DNA of 64,000 nt from Salibaculum halophilum. Its GTDB lineage: Bacteria; Pseudomonadota; Alphaproteobacteria; Rhodobacterales; Rhodobacteraceae. Both the position numbers and the translations under genes were made by a program. This document shows positions 8,973 through 17,737 of this stretch, in pieces; position 1 is the first letter of the stretch; the number at the start of each line of letters is the position of its first letter. The notes under the pieces are model-generated. The model was given only the letters and a program-made list of their open reading frames with translations. It had not been told where the DNA came from and made no database searches. The DNA lies in NCBI RefSeq assembly GCF_002094885.1, contig NZ_MSIT01000003.1, positions 1 through 64,000 on the forward strand. The letters run 5' to 3'.

Positions 8973-9890
8973 ATGGCGGCACGGCATCACAGACTGAACC
9001 TGTCGGCCGGGCTGGCCTCGGTGTCGGTGGCGCTGGTGCTGGTGGCGGCCAAGCTCTGGGCGCTGGCGCAGACGGGCTCGCTGGCCGTGGCCGCGGCGCT
9101 GACTGACAGCGCGCTGGACCTGATGATGTCGCTGGGCGGGCTGGCGGCCATCGCCTATGCGGCCAAGCCCGCCGACGCCGACCACGCCTTCGGCCACACC
9201 GCGGCCGAGGACCTCGCCGCGCTGGCGCAATCGCTGATCATCATCGCCTCGGCCGGGGTGATCGGCGGCGCGGCAATCCTGCGCCTGGCATCCGGTGACA
9301 GCCCCCTGCCCGCGCAGGAAAGCAAGGGGATCGCGGTGATGGGCTTGTCCATCGGGCTGACCGGGGCGCTCGTCTGGTGGCAGCGGCGCGTGGCGCGGCG
9401 CACCGGCAACAAGGTCGTGTCCGCCGACAGCCTGCACTACATCGGCGACCTCGTGCCGAACCTGGGCGCGCTGATCGCGCTGGTCGCCTCGGCCCGGTTC
9501 GGGCTGGGCCAGGTGGACAGCGTCGTCGCCCTCGGCGCGGCCCTCATGCTGATCGTCGGTGCGCTGCGCATCGCGCGCGGGGCCTGGAACGCGCTGATGG
9601 ACCGGCAGGCCGATCCGGCGACCCTGGCCCGGATCGAGCGGATCGTCGCGGAGTTTCCCGGCGTTCTGGGCTATCATGACCTCAAGACCCGGCAATCGGG
9701 CAGCCGCCTCTTCGTCAACCTGCACATTGAACTGGACGGCACCCAGACGCTGGGCGAGGCTCATGCCATCGGCGCGGCGCTGCGCCGGGCCATCCTGGCC
9801 GATTACCCGCAGGCTGACGTGCTGATCCACAAGGACCCGCACGGCGTGACGCCGCACCCCGAGGACCCCCAGAAGGAGGACCCAACGTGA
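8973..9890 (+). CDS. Cation diffusion facilitator family transporter (FieF/ZitB-like)
   Basis: A 305-residue CDF antiporter expected to export divalent metal ions (Zn, Fe or Mn) in exchange for protons. Typical features: DSALDLMMSL in TM2 and a second metal motif HYIGDLVPN in TM5 (HxxxD), with HAFGHTAAEDLAAL between them. A cytoplasmic C-terminal domain (LPGYHD-like VLGYHDLKTR, HIELDG) follows. The order HxxxD in TM5 with DxxxD in TM2 fits Fe/Zn-type CDFs, but the ion cannot be assigned. The stop overlaps the next gene in GTGA. Confidence 0.9.
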   Translation: MAARHHRLNLSAGLASVSVALVLVAAKLWALAQTGSLAVAAALTDSALDLMMSLGGLAAIAYAAKPADADHAFGHTAAEDLAALAQSLIIIASAGVIGGAAILRLASGDSPLPAQESKGIAVMGLSIGLTGALVWWQRRVARRTGNKVVSADSLHYIGDLVPNLGALIALVASARFGLGQVDSVVALGAALMLIVGALRIARGAWNALMDRQADPATLARIERIVAEFPGVLGYHDLKTRQSGSRLFVNLHIELDGTQTLGEAHAIGAALRRAILADYPQADVLIHKDPHGVTPHPEDPQKEDPT

Positions 9891-10132
9891 CCCCGGACAT
9901 CCTCGAAGCCCGCCTGATCGCCCAGCGCAAGCTGCTCGCCCGGATCGTCGCCGCCCTGCAGGACCCGGCCATCGACGGCTATTTGGCCGAGCGCAACCAC
10001 CTCGACCTCGGGGCCGAGGACCCGGGCGCGGTCCCCGACGAGGCGCTGGCCTTTGCCGGGGCCGTGGCCGACGAGCTGCGCGAGATCGAGACGCTGGCCG
10101 ACCGTCTACGCGGCAAGCCCCCGGCCCCGTAG
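9887..10132 (+). CDS. Small hypothetical protein coupled to the CDF transporter
   Basis: An 81-residue, mostly helical protein with no recognised family. It starts with GTG inside the stop codon of the CDF gene (GTGA overlap) and has a strong AAGGAGGA upstream, which argues that it is genuinely translated. Its last 27 nt overlap the convergent dcp gene. Function unknown. Confidence 0.65.
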   Translation: MTPDILEARLIAQRKLLARIVAALQDPAIDGYLAERNHLDLGAEDPGAVPDEALAFAGAVADELREIETLADRLRGKPPAP

Positions 10133-12124
10133 CAGCGCCGCCGCGTCGGGCAACGCGCCGCGGAAGCGCGTGTAAAGCGTCGCCGCCTCGGCGGCCCCGC
10201 CCTGCGAGAGGATATGCGCCTCCAGCGCGCGGGCCATCTCGGCGTCGAACGCCCCGCCAGCCTGCTCGAAGGCCTCGAAGGCGTCGGCATCCATGACCTC
10301 GGACCACATGTAACTGTAATAGCCCGAGGAATAGCCGTCACCGGCAAAGACATGGGCGAAATGCGGCGTGGCGTGGCGCATGCGGATCGCGGCCGGCATG
10401 CCGATCCCTTCCAGCACCTCGGCCTGTTTCTGCATCGGGTCCGCCGGGGCCGGGCCGTCGTGAAAGGCCAGGTCCACCAGCGCCGAGGCGAGGTATTCCA
10501 CCGTCTGGAACCCTGCGTCATGCGTGGAGGCGGCCAGCAGCCGCTCAAGCAGGTCGCGCGGCATGGGATCGCCCGTTTCCGCATGGGTGGCGAAGGTCTC
10601 CAGCACCTCGGGCACCTCCAGCCAGTGCTCGAACAGCTGGCTGGGCAGTTCCACGAAATCGCGCGCTACCGAGGTGCCGCTGATCGAGGGATGGGTCACG
10701 TCCGACAGAATGTGGTGCAAGGCGTGGCCGAACTCGTGAAACAGCGTGCGCGCGTCATCATAGGACAGCAACGCCGGCCGACCCTCGGGCGGTTTGGCAA
10801 AATTGCACACGTTGACGACATGGGGCCGTATATCGCCGGCCAGTTTTTGCTGGCTGCGGATGGCACTGCACCAGGCGCCCGAGCGTTTCGATCCGCGCGC
10901 GAAGTAATCCCCGATGAAAACGGCCATGTGCTGCCCGTCGCGCGTGACCTCCCAGGCGCCGACGTCCGGGTGATAAAGCGGCGCGTCGATTTCCGCGAAG
11001 TCCAGCCCGAACAGGCGGTTGGCGCAGTCGAAGGCCGCCGCGATCATCCGGTCGAGCTGCAGGTAGGGCTTGATCTCTTCTTCATTGAGGGCGTGTTCAG
11101 TGGCGCGGCGGCGCTCGCTGTAATAGTGCCAGTCCCAGGGCTGCAGCGGCCCCGCGACCCCGTCGGCCTGCAGCATGTCCTGCAGCACCTGCGCGTCGGC
11201 CTCGGCTGCGCGCCTGGCAGGCGCCCAGACCTGCATCAGCAGGTCGCGAACCGCGTCGGGGCTGCCCGCCATCTCGGTTTCCAGCTTGTAGGCGGCAAAG
11301 GTGTCATACCCCAGCAGGGCGGCACGGTCTTCGCGCAATTTCAGCACCTCGGCGGCGATGGCGCGGTTGTCGGTCTCGCCGCCCCGTGCCCCGCGCGATG
11401 TCCAGGCTTCAAAGGCGCGCTGCCGCAGCGCCCGGTCGGGGCAGAACTGCAGGAAGGGCACGATCAGCGAGCGCGAGGCCGTCACCACCGGCCCGCGGTC
11501 GCGCTCAGCCCCCGCCGCGCGGGCGGCCTCCTGCACGAATCCCGGCAGGGCCTGCAGGTCCGCCTCGGACAGGTCCATGCACCAGTCCCGCTCATCAGCC
11601 AGCAGGTTCTGGGTGAAGCGCGTGCCCAGTTCAGCCAGCCGCTGTTTGATCTCCTTGAGCCGCTCGGCCTCCGCCCCCTGCAACCGCGCCCCCGCGCGCA
11701 CGAAGCCGCGCCGGGTCAGCATCAGCACGCGGGCCTGCTCATCGGTCAGCTCCAGCGCGTTGCGGTCCTGCCAGAGCGCCTCGATCCGCGCGAAAAGCGC
11801 CGCGTTCGACGTGACCTCGGAGCCGTAGGCGGCCAGTTTCGGCGAAAACGCCCGCATCAGCGCCTGGCGCGCCTCATTATTGTCGGCCCCGGCCTGCGCG
11901 TAGAAGGTGCCCAGCACCCGGGCGAGGGTTTCATCGGCCAGCTCCAGCGCCTGAATCGTGTTGGCAAAGCTCGGCGGGTCGGGGTTCTCGGCGATCGCGG
12001 CGATATTGGCGCGCGCCGCGTCGAGTGCGGCGTCGACCGCCGGGGCGTAGTCGGCATCCCTGATCCGGTCATAGGGCGGCAGGCCGAAGGGCGTGTCCCA
12101 GTCGGCCAGCAATGGGTTGGTCAT
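10106..12124 (-). CDS. dcp: Peptidyl-dipeptidase Dcp / oligopeptidase A (M3 metallopeptidase)
   Basis: A 672-residue M3-family zinc peptidase that degrades short peptides in the cytoplasm. The zinc site is FHEFGHALHHIL (HExxH) with the downstream Glu in the LPSQLFEHWLE segment. The N-terminal [19 protein letters not shown] is typical of Dcp-like members. The start at 12124 lies in an ATGA overlap with the moeB stop, so this is the last gene of a coaBC-dut-moeB-dcp run. Dcp and PrlC/OpdA are hard to separate by eye; there is no signal peptide, so it is cytoplasmic. Confidence 0.92.
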   Translation of the reverse strand: MTNPLLADWDTPFGLPPYDRIRDADYAPAVDAALDAARANIAAIAENPDPPSFANTIQALELADETLARVLGTFYAQAGADNNEARQALMRAFSPKLAAYGSEVTSNAALFARIEALWQDRNALELTDEQARVLMLTRRGFVRAGARLQGAEAERLKEIKQRLAELGTRFTQNLLADERDWCMDLSEADLQALPGFVQEAARAAGAERDRGPVVTASRSLIVPFLQFCPDRALRQRAFEAWTSRGARGGETDNRAIAAEVLKLREDRAALLGYDTFAAYKLETEMAGSPDAVRDLLMQVWAPARRAAEADAQVLQDMLQADGVAGPLQPWDWHYYSERRRATEHALNEEEIKPYLQLDRMIAAAFDCANRLFGLDFAEIDAPLYHPDVGAWEVTRDGQHMAVFIGDYFARGSKRSGAWCSAIRSQQKLAGDIRPHVVNVCNFAKPPEGRPALLSYDDARTLFHEFGHALHHILSDVTHPSISGTSVARDFVELPSQLFEHWLEVPEVLETFATHAETGDPMPRDLLERLLAASTHDAGFQTVEYLASALVDLAFHDGPAPADPMQKQAEVLEGIGMPAAIRMRHATPHFAHVFAGDGYSSGYYSYMWSEVMDADAFEAFEQAGGAFDAEMARALEAHILSQGGAAEAATLYTRFRGALPDAAALLRGRGLAA

Positions 12125-13182
12125 GGCGTCGGTCCTTCCTGTGCGGTTCCGCAAACGGGGCAATCGGCCCGCGGTGTCATCGCCATCACGCGGGTCTCGG
12201 CATAAAGCGCGTCATGGATCAACAAGCGCCCGCGCAGCCCCTCGCCGGCGTCGGTGATCGCCTTGACCGCCTCCAGCGCCATCATCGACCCGATGACGCC
12301 CGGCAGCGGCCCGGCGATCCCCGCCTCGGCACAATTGGGAACAAGCCCCGGCGCGGGGCGCTCGGGGAAGATACATTGATAGCAGGGCGTGCCATTGGCC
12401 GGGTCATAGAGGCTGATCTGCCCTTCCCACTGCGTCAGGGCGGCAGCAATCAGCGGGATGCCCCGCCGCGCACAGGTGCGGTTGACAAGGTAGCGCGTGT
12501 CGAAATTGTCCGACCCGTCGAGCACGAGGTCGTAGTCGTCGAACAGGTCCTCGGCGATGGCCTCGGTCAGGCGGCGCTGGTACGGGCGCACGGTAATGAA
12601 GGGGTTGAGCGCGGCCATCGCCTCGGCCGCGGAATGGACCTTGGGCAGGCCGATGCGCGCGTCGGTGTGGATGACCTGGCGTTGCAGGTTGGCGTTGTCG
12701 ACCACGTCGTCGTCGATCACGCCGATGGTGCCCACCCCGCCCGCGGCGAGGTATTGCAAAACGGGCGCCCCCAGCCCGCCGGCCCCGATCACCAGCACGC
12801 GGGCCTCTTTCAGGGCCTTCTGGCCGGGCCCGCCGATCTCGCGCAGGACGATATGGCGGGCGTAGCGGTCCAGCTCGGTTTGCGAGAAACCGCCCGCGGC
12901 CGGGGGGGCCTCGGCCCGTTGCCCGCGCTCCGCACGCGCCTTCACGCGACGAAATCCCAGGCTGTAGGCCCAGACCACCAGCCCCAGCCCGATCACCAAG
13001 CCCCAGAGGCGCGGATCGCTGCCCGTCGCCTCGCGCAGGGGATGGCCATCGGGCAGGACCAGCTGCACCAGCAGCACCCCGCCCAGCAGAACGCCGATCA
13101 TCGTGAACCGCGCCGACCGGGGCGCCTTCATCACCGCGCCGATGCCCCAGAGCGTCGCGGCCATGGCAAGGACGACTGTCAT
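12121..13182 (-). CDS. moeB: HesA/MoeB/ThiF family adenylyltransferase with N-terminal membrane segment
   Basis: Activates the C-terminal glycine of a ubiquitin-like sulfur carrier (MoaD or ThiS) by adenylation, for molybdopterin or thiamine synthesis. The E1-like core begins near residue 100 (RYARHIVL), with the nucleotide loop [24 protein letters not shown] and two zinc-binding CxxC pairs (CYQC and CPVC). Unusually, about 100 residues precede it, containing three hydrophobic stretches (roughly 3-20, 26-43 and 60-77), so the enzyme is probably membrane-anchored. Both ends overlap neighbours by ATGA (dut upstream, dcp downstream). Confidence 0.9.
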   Translation of the reverse strand: MTVVLAMAATLWGIGAVMKAPRSARFTMIGVLLGGVLLVQLVLPDGHPLREATGSDPRLWGLVIGLGLVVWAYSLGFRRVKARAERGQRAEAPPAAGGFSQTELDRYARHIVLREIGGPGQKALKEARVLVIGAGGLGAPVLQYLAAGGVGTIGVIDDDVVDNANLQRQVIHTDARIGLPKVHSAAEAMAALNPFITVRPYQRRLTEAIAEDLFDDYDLVLDGSDNFDTRYLVNRTCARRGIPLIAAALTQWEGQISLYDPANGTPCYQCIFPERPAPGLVPNCAEAGIAGPLPGVIGSMMALEAVKAITDAGEGLRGRLLIHDALYAETRVMAMTPRADCPVCGTAQEGPTP

Positions 13183-13631
13183 GCCGCCCCCGTCGAGCCG
13201 AAGCCGCCCGCGCCGCGGTCGGTGTCCTCCAGCGGGCCGACCTCGAAGGTGGCCTGCACCACCGGGGCCACGACCATCTGCGCGATGCGGCTGCCATGGG
13301 CCACGGTGAAATCTGCATTACCGGTGTTTTGCAGGATCACGCCCAGCGGGCCACGGTAGTCGCTGTCGATGGTGCCGGGGCTGTTGGGCAGGGTAATCCC
13401 GTGAGTCAGCGCCAGCCCCGACCGCGGCCGGACCTGCACCTCGTAGCCCGCCGGGATCGCCAGCCGCAGGCCCGTGGGGATCAGCGCCCGCGCGCCGGGA
13501 GCCAGCACCACCTGCCCGCGATCCTCGAAATTCGCGCGCAGGTCGGCCCCCGCCGCCCCGGCGCTTGCGTACTGCGGCAGGCCCAGCGCCCGATCCGCGC
13601 CCGCGTCCCATTCGACCCGGATCATAACCAT
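13179..13631 (-). CDS. dut: dUTP diphosphatase Dut
   Basis: Hydrolyses dUTP to dUMP, keeping uracil out of DNA and feeding dTMP synthesis. A 150-residue trimeric-type dUTPase with all five motifs: [29 protein letters not shown] and the glycine-rich C-terminus [10 protein letters not shown]. The ATG at 13631 has GAGG upstream; a second ATG two codons later is possible. It lies 52 nt after coaBC, a common pairing. Confidence 0.97.
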   Translation of the reverse strand: MVMIRVEWDAGADRALGLPQYASAGAAGADLRANFEDRGQVVLAPGARALIPTGLRLAIPAGYEVQVRPRSGLALTHGITLPNSPGTIDSDYRGPLGVILQNTGNADFTVAHGSRIAQMVVAPVVQATFEVGPLEDTDRGAGGFGSTGAA

Positions 13632-13683
13632 GCCCGCCCTCGCTGCGTTTTCATCTGCGCACGTAAACTCGTTGCCGCCGGTC

Positions 13684-14877
13684 TCAACCCAGCGCTTCGG
13701 CGATCCGCCGGGCCAGCCGGTCGGCAACCGCCTGTTTGCTCATGCGCGGCCAGTCCTCGGCGCCCGTTTCGGTGATCAGGACCACCCGGTTTTCCGTGCC
13801 GCCCATGATGCCGGTCTCGGGGCTCACGTCATTGGCCAGCAGCCAGTCACAGCCCTTGCGGGCGCGCTTGGCGGTGGCGGTCTCGACCACGGACTCGGTC
13901 TCGGCGGCAAAGCCCACCACCAGGCGCGGCCGCCCGGTGGCGCGCTGGCTGACCGTGGCCAGGATGTCGGGGTTTTCAGCCAGGGCCAGCTCGGGCAGCC
14001 CGCCGGCACCCTTCTTGATCTTCTGTTCGCTGGCCGCCCTGACGTGCCAGTCGGCCACGGCGGCGGCGAAGACGGCCGCATCGGCGGGCTCGGCGGCCTC
14101 GACCGCCGCCAGCATCTGCCGCGCGGTCTCGACGGGCACCACGTCCACCCCGGTCGGGGCGGGAACGGAGGCCGGCCCTGTGACCAAGGTCACCCGCGCG
14201 CCCAGGTCGCGCAGCGCCGCGGCGATGGCCGCGCCCTGCGTGCCCGAGGACCGGTTGGCGATATAGCGCACCGGGTCGACGGGCTCATGCGTCGGCCCCG
14301 AGGTGACCAGCACATGCCGGCCCTGCAGCGGCCCCCCGCCCAGCGCCGCCGCGATGGCCGCGCGGATCTCGGCCGGCTCGGCCATGCGCCCCGGCCCGTA
14401 TTCGCCGCAGGCCATGTCGCCCTCGGTCGGGCCGACGAAGAGGATGCCGTCCTCCCGCAGCGCGTTGGCGTTGCGCCGCGTGGCGGGGTGCTCCCACATG
14501 CGCACATTCATCGCCGGGGCGATCAGCACGCGCTTGTCCGTGGCCAGCAGCAGGGTCGTGGCCAGGTCATCGGCCAGCCCGCCGACCATTCTGCCCATAA
14601 GGTCGGCCGTTGCCGGGGCCACGACCACCAGGTCGGCGGCGCGGCTCAGCTCGATATGGCCCATCTCCGCCTCGGCTGTCAGGTCGAAAAGCTCGCGATG
14701 CACCGTCTCGCCCGCCAGCGCCGCGAGGCTCAGCGGCGTGACAAATTGCGCGCCCCCCTCGGTCAGAACGGGCGTCACCGAAGCCCCCTGCGCGCGCAGC
14801 AGGCGGACAAGCTCCAGCGTCTTGAAGGCGGCGATGCCGCCCCCGACGATCAGCAGGATGGATTTGCCCGTCAACAT
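13684..14877 (-). CDS. coaBC: Bifunctional phosphopantothenoylcysteine decarboxylase/synthetase CoaBC
   Basis: Catalyses two successive CoA steps: ligation of cysteine to 4'-phosphopantothenate (CoaB, C-terminal) and decarboxylation to 4'-phosphopantetheine (CoaC, N-terminal, FMN). 397 residues. CoaC features: [25 protein letters not shown], and the conserved Cys in [13 protein letters not shown]. CoaB features: [21 protein letters not shown] and KIKK. The start at 14877 has GAGGGGC upstream. First gene of the coaBC-dut-moeB-dcp operon. Confidence 0.97.
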   Translation of the reverse strand: MLTGKSILLIVGGGIAAFKTLELVRLLRAQGASVTPVLTEGGAQFVTPLSLAALAGETVHRELFDLTAEAEMGHIELSRAADLVVVAPATADLMGRMVGGLADDLATTLLLATDKRVLIAPAMNVRMWEHPATRRNANALREDGILFVGPTEGDMACGEYGPGRMAEPAEIRAAIAAALGGGPLQGRHVLVTSGPTHEPVDPVRYIANRSSGTQGAAIAAALRDLGARVTLVTGPASVPAPTGVDVVPVETARQMLAAVEAAEPADAAVFAAAVADWHVRAASEQKIKKGAGGLPELALAENPDILATVSQRATGRPRLVVGFAAETESVVETATAKRARKGCDWLLANDVSPETGIMGGTENRVVLITETGAEDWPRMSKQAVADRLARRIAEALG

Positions 14878-14946
14878 GGCGCGGCCCCTCATGGTATCGG
14901 CCGAGCCTATCCCGCGGGCGCCGGCGGGGCAATGCGGCCCGCGCCG

Positions 14947-15738
14947 CTACTGGAAGGCGGCGCAGGGGTCGGCGCGGTCCACCGGGGGCGACGACACGAC
15001 AAGGTCGAAATTGCCGGCCGGGGCAGCGCCGCCTTCTGCCTGGCCCAGCGCGAAGATGTCCACCCCGGTTCGGGCGCGCATCAGCATGGCGGGCACGCCC
15101 CGGTCCTTGCGGGCATGGCCGTTGCCAGTGATCACCACGACGGGTGACCCGGCTGAGTCGAGCGCGGCCAGCGTGGCGCGGGCCAGTTCGGCGTCGCGCA
15201 GCCGCTGCACCGCGACCATTTGCGGCAGCATTTCCTCGGGCAGGGCATCGCAATGCGCCTCGGCCTGCATGGCCTGCCGCTGCGCCTGTTCGGCCGCGGG
15301 CAGGGGCACGTCCAGGCCGAAGCGCCCGGCATCGCCGCTGAACTCTGCCACCATGCCGCGCTGCATGGCCGCGCGCGCCCGGGGCCGAGGCACCCGCGCG
15401 CCCCAAACACGCGCCTCGGGCGCCGCGGCAAAGATCGGGTAGTACATGGAAAAGTCTGGCAGGCCGCTTGCCTCATCCCAGCCGAGTGCCGCTTTCAGGT
15501 CCTGTTCCGTTACGCCCGGCCGATGACGCTTGGCCTGCGCCGGTGTCAGGAATTCGAAAACGAGCGCGGCAGGGTCGAGGGCCGCGACGATCTCGGCCTG
15601 ACGGGCGTGATGATGCGGGTTGTCATGCGTCTCGCCCAAGATCACCACGTCGGCATCAGCTTGGCCGATGGCGTCTACCGCAGGATCGGCCGCCGCGGGC
15701 CCCGCCACGACGGCCAGAATCGCACAAACGCCCCTCAT
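14947..15738 (-). CDS. ChaN family (haem-binding uptake-type) exported protein
   Basis: A 263-residue ChaN/Cofac_haem_bdg domain protein. It starts with a signal peptide (MRGVCAILAVVAGPAAA) and has the family motif ILGETHDNPHHH near the N-terminus, then VITGNGHARKDRG in the C-terminal half. Characterised ChaN binds haem and has been linked to iron acquisition; the role here is inferred. The ATG overlaps the rpoH2 stop in ATGA, so it is cotranscribed with the stress sigma factor, which is an informative context. Confidence 0.85.
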   Translation of the reverse strand: MRGVCAILAVVAGPAAADPAVDAIGQADADVVILGETHDNPHHHARQAEIVAALDPAALVFEFLTPAQAKRHRPGVTEQDLKAALGWDEASGLPDFSMYYPIFAAAPEARVWGARVPRPRARAAMQRGMVAEFSGDAGRFGLDVPLPAAEQAQRQAMQAEAHCDALPEEMLPQMVAVQRLRDAELARATLAALDSAGSPVVVITGNGHARKDRGVPAMLMRARTGVDIFALGQAEGGAAPAGNFDLVVSSPPVDRADPCAAFQ

Positions 15739-16613
15739 GCGAGGAAGTTGAGCACTTCCCGCGACCGGCCTTCCAGAGATTTGCGCATCTTGCCGAAAGC
15801 AGCCGATTCCAGCTGGCGGATACGCTCCTTGGACAGGCCCAACTCGTCGCCCAGGCTTTCCAGCGTGCGGGGATCGTCGCGCAGCTTGCGTTCGCGCACG
15901 ATGAACTGTTCGCGGTCATTGAGCGCGGACAGCGCTGTCAGCAGCCACTGGCGCAGCGTCTCGTTGTCGTGGTCGGCCTCGACCGTCTCGGCGGCCTGCT
16001 CGCCCTCGTCCTCCAGCGCCTCGATCCATTCGCGGCCCTCGTCCTCGGCCGATTGCGTGGCGTTGAGCGAGAAATCCGACCCGGACAGCCGCCCTTCCAT
16101 CATCTCGACGTCGTGCTCGGGCACGCCAAGTTCCTTGGCGACGGCCGTGCGCAGGTTGTGCGGGTCCAGCGTCTCGCCGCGTGCGCTCGCCTCGCGCTCG
16201 AGCCGGGCCTGGATGCGGCGCATGTTGAAGAACAGCGATTTCTGGCTGCTGGTGGAGCCCGTGCGCACCATGGACCAGTTGCGCATCACGTAATCTTGGA
16301 TGCTGGCCTTGATCCACCAGACCGCGTAGGTTGAGAACCGCACGCCGCGGTCCGGGTCGAACTTGTCGGCGGCCTTCATCAGGCCCAGCGAGGCCTCCTG
16401 GATCAGGTCGTTCATGGGCGCGCCATAGCGGCGGAACTTGGACGCCATGGAGATCGCGAGCCTCATGTAGGCGGTGATGAGGCGATGCAGCGCCTCTTCG
16501 TCGCGCTGGTCGCGCCAGGCGTAGGCCAGTTTCAGCTCGGTCTCTGCATCCAGAAGCTCGGCCTTCATGGCCGAGCGCGTCATGCTCTGGTCGTCGGCGG
16601 TATCAAGTGCCAT
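15735..16613 (-). CDS. rpoH2: RNA polymerase sigma factor RpoH2 (sigma-32 family)
   Basis: A 292-residue sigma-70 family alternative sigma factor. Region 2 (LIQEASLGLMKAADKFDP, FSTYAVWWIKASIQ), the RpoH-box QKSLFFNMRR and region 4 helix-turn-helix (LGLSKERIRQLES) are present. The N-terminus (MALDTADDQSMTRSAMKAEL) resembles Rhodobacter RpoHII rather than RpoHI, whose N-terminus carries an NRYLxEIRK segment. RpoHII in Rhodobacter drives photo-oxidative (singlet oxygen) defence. The start has AGGGGG upstream. A sigma-E-like promoter lies just upstream, listed separately. Confidence 0.93.
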   Translation of the reverse strand: MALDTADDQSMTRSAMKAELLDAETELKLAYAWRDQRDEEALHRLITAYMRLAISMASKFRRYGAPMNDLIQEASLGLMKAADKFDPDRGVRFSTYAVWWIKASIQDYVMRNWSMVRTGSTSSQKSLFFNMRRIQARLEREASARGETLDPHNLRTAVAKELGVPEHDVEMMEGRLSGSDFSLNATQSAEDEGREWIEALEDEGEQAAETVEADHDNETLRQWLLTALSALNDREQFIVRERKLRDDPRTLESLGDELGLSKERIRQLESAAFGKMRKSLEGRSREVLNFLA

Positions 16614-16654
16614 GGGAACCCCCTGTCTGTGTGCCATCCTGTGCAGACTTGTAA

Positions 16655-16684
16655 AGATTACGCAAAGGCTTCGCGCATGGATCA
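16655..16684 (-). promoter_or_regulatory. Candidate RpoE/ChrR-type (ECF11) promoter of rpoH2
   Basis: Reading the minus strand, TGATCC (16684-16679) is followed by 18 nt and TAATCT (16660-16655). This matches the TGATCC-N(16-18)-TAA pattern known for Rhodobacter sphaeroides sigma-E, of which rpoHII is an established target. The predicted transcript would start about 35-40 nt before the rpoH2 ATG, leaving room for its ribosome site. Confidence 0.7.
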
Positions 16685-16812
16685 CCGCAACAGCGGGAAT
16701 CCGCGTGACGTCGCAGCCGGCGCGCGGCCGCATCTCGTGCATGACCCCCGTTGATGACCGGCCGCACGAATGATCGCTTTGACCGGGCAGCGGACCAGGC
16801 CATGCTGCAGCC

Positions 16813-17706
16813 ATGACCTATGACGTTTTCCTCGGCGATCGCAGCTATTCCAGTTGGTCCCTGCGCGGCTGGCTGATGTTTCGCAAGTTCGACCTGCCCG
16901 TGCGCACCTCGATGGTCGGGCTCTATACCGGCACATTGCGCGACGACCTGTCGCACCTCGCGCCGGCGCGGCAGGTTCCGGTAATGCGCGCGCCCGATGG
17001 CGTGGTCGTCGGCGACAGCCTGGCGATGGCGGAGACCTTGCATGAAAGCCACCCCGGGGCCGGTCTTTACCCGGACGACCGCGCGGCGCGGGCGCTTTGC
17101 CGCTGGATCGTGGCCGAGATGCATTCAAGCTACGCCAGCCTGCGCGCAGCGTGCCCGATGAACCTGGTCCATGGCTGGGCCGAGTTCGCGCTCGGCGACG
17201 ACGTGCGCGCCGATCTGGCACGGATCGAGTCGCTCTGGACCATGGCGCGCAACCGCTTCGGGGCCGGGGGGCCATGGCTGTTCGGGCGCTACAGCCTTGC
17301 CGACGTGTTCCACGCCCCGGTGGCGGCCCGGATCGCCGGCTATGACCTGCCCGTTGGTGCGGCGGCCCGCGCCTATGTCGACCAGCATCTTGCCGATCAG
17401 GATTTCCGGCAATGGCGTGCGATGGGCGAAACCGTGCGCGTCACCCCCGCCCCCTACCGGATCGATGCGCAGGAGCGGCCATGGCCCGGCCCGACCTCGC
17501 CGCCCGGCCGGGCCGTCGCAACCGGGCCCGCGGTCAACGCGACCTGCCCCTTTTCCGGCGAACCGGTCAGCCATTTCATGTCGCTGGACGGCCATGTCTT
17601 CGGCTTCTGCAACGCCTTTTGCCGCGACAAGACCGCGGCCGACCCGGGGGCCTGGCCGGAATTCCGGGCGATTCATTCACCGTTCGTTAACCCTGGAGAT
17701 GATTAA
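16813..17706 (+). CDS. Glutathione S-transferase with C-terminal YHS-like Cys domain
   Basis: A 297-residue protein. Residues 1 to about 210 form a thioredoxin-fold plus all-helical GST: the N-terminal DRSYSSWSLRGW carries the likely catalytic Ser, then RQVPVM (cis-Pro) and GDSLAMAETL. Residues from about 238 add a small domain with TCPFSGEPV and FCNAFCRDK, arranged like the metal-binding Cys motif of YHS/TRASH domains. Conjugation or reduction with glutathione is likely; the extra domain may bind a metal. Its 3' end carries part of a TTAA-rich element upstream of comM. Confidence 0.85.
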   Translation: MTYDVFLGDRSYSSWSLRGWLMFRKFDLPVRTSMVGLYTGTLRDDLSHLAPARQVPVMRAPDGVVVGDSLAMAETLHESHPGAGLYPDDRAARALCRWIVAEMHSSYASLRAACPMNLVHGWAEFALGDDVRADLARIESLWTMARNRFGAGGPWLFGRYSLADVFHAPVAARIAGYDLPVGAAARAYVDQHLADQDFRQWRAMGETVRVTPAPYRIDAQERPWPGPTSPPGRAVATGPAVNATCPFSGEPVSHFMSLDGHVFGFCNAFCRDKTAADPGAWPEFRAIHSPFVNPGDD

Positions 17707-17723
17707 CGTTAACCGATCTTAAC
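17687..17723 (+). promoter_or_regulatory. Cluster of four TTAAC boxes upstream of comM (CtrA-like)
   Basis: TTAA occurs at 17687, 17703, 17709 and 17719, each followed by C, within 37 nt just ahead of the comM start. CtrA of alphaproteobacteria binds TTAA-N7-TTAA(C); the last pair here is TTAAC-N5-TTAAC (N6 between TTAA cores), one base short of consensus. CtrA control of competence genes including comM is known in Rhodobacter relatives, so a CtrA site is plausible but not proven. Confidence 0.4.
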
Positions 17724-17737
17724 TCAGGGGTCGGTCG

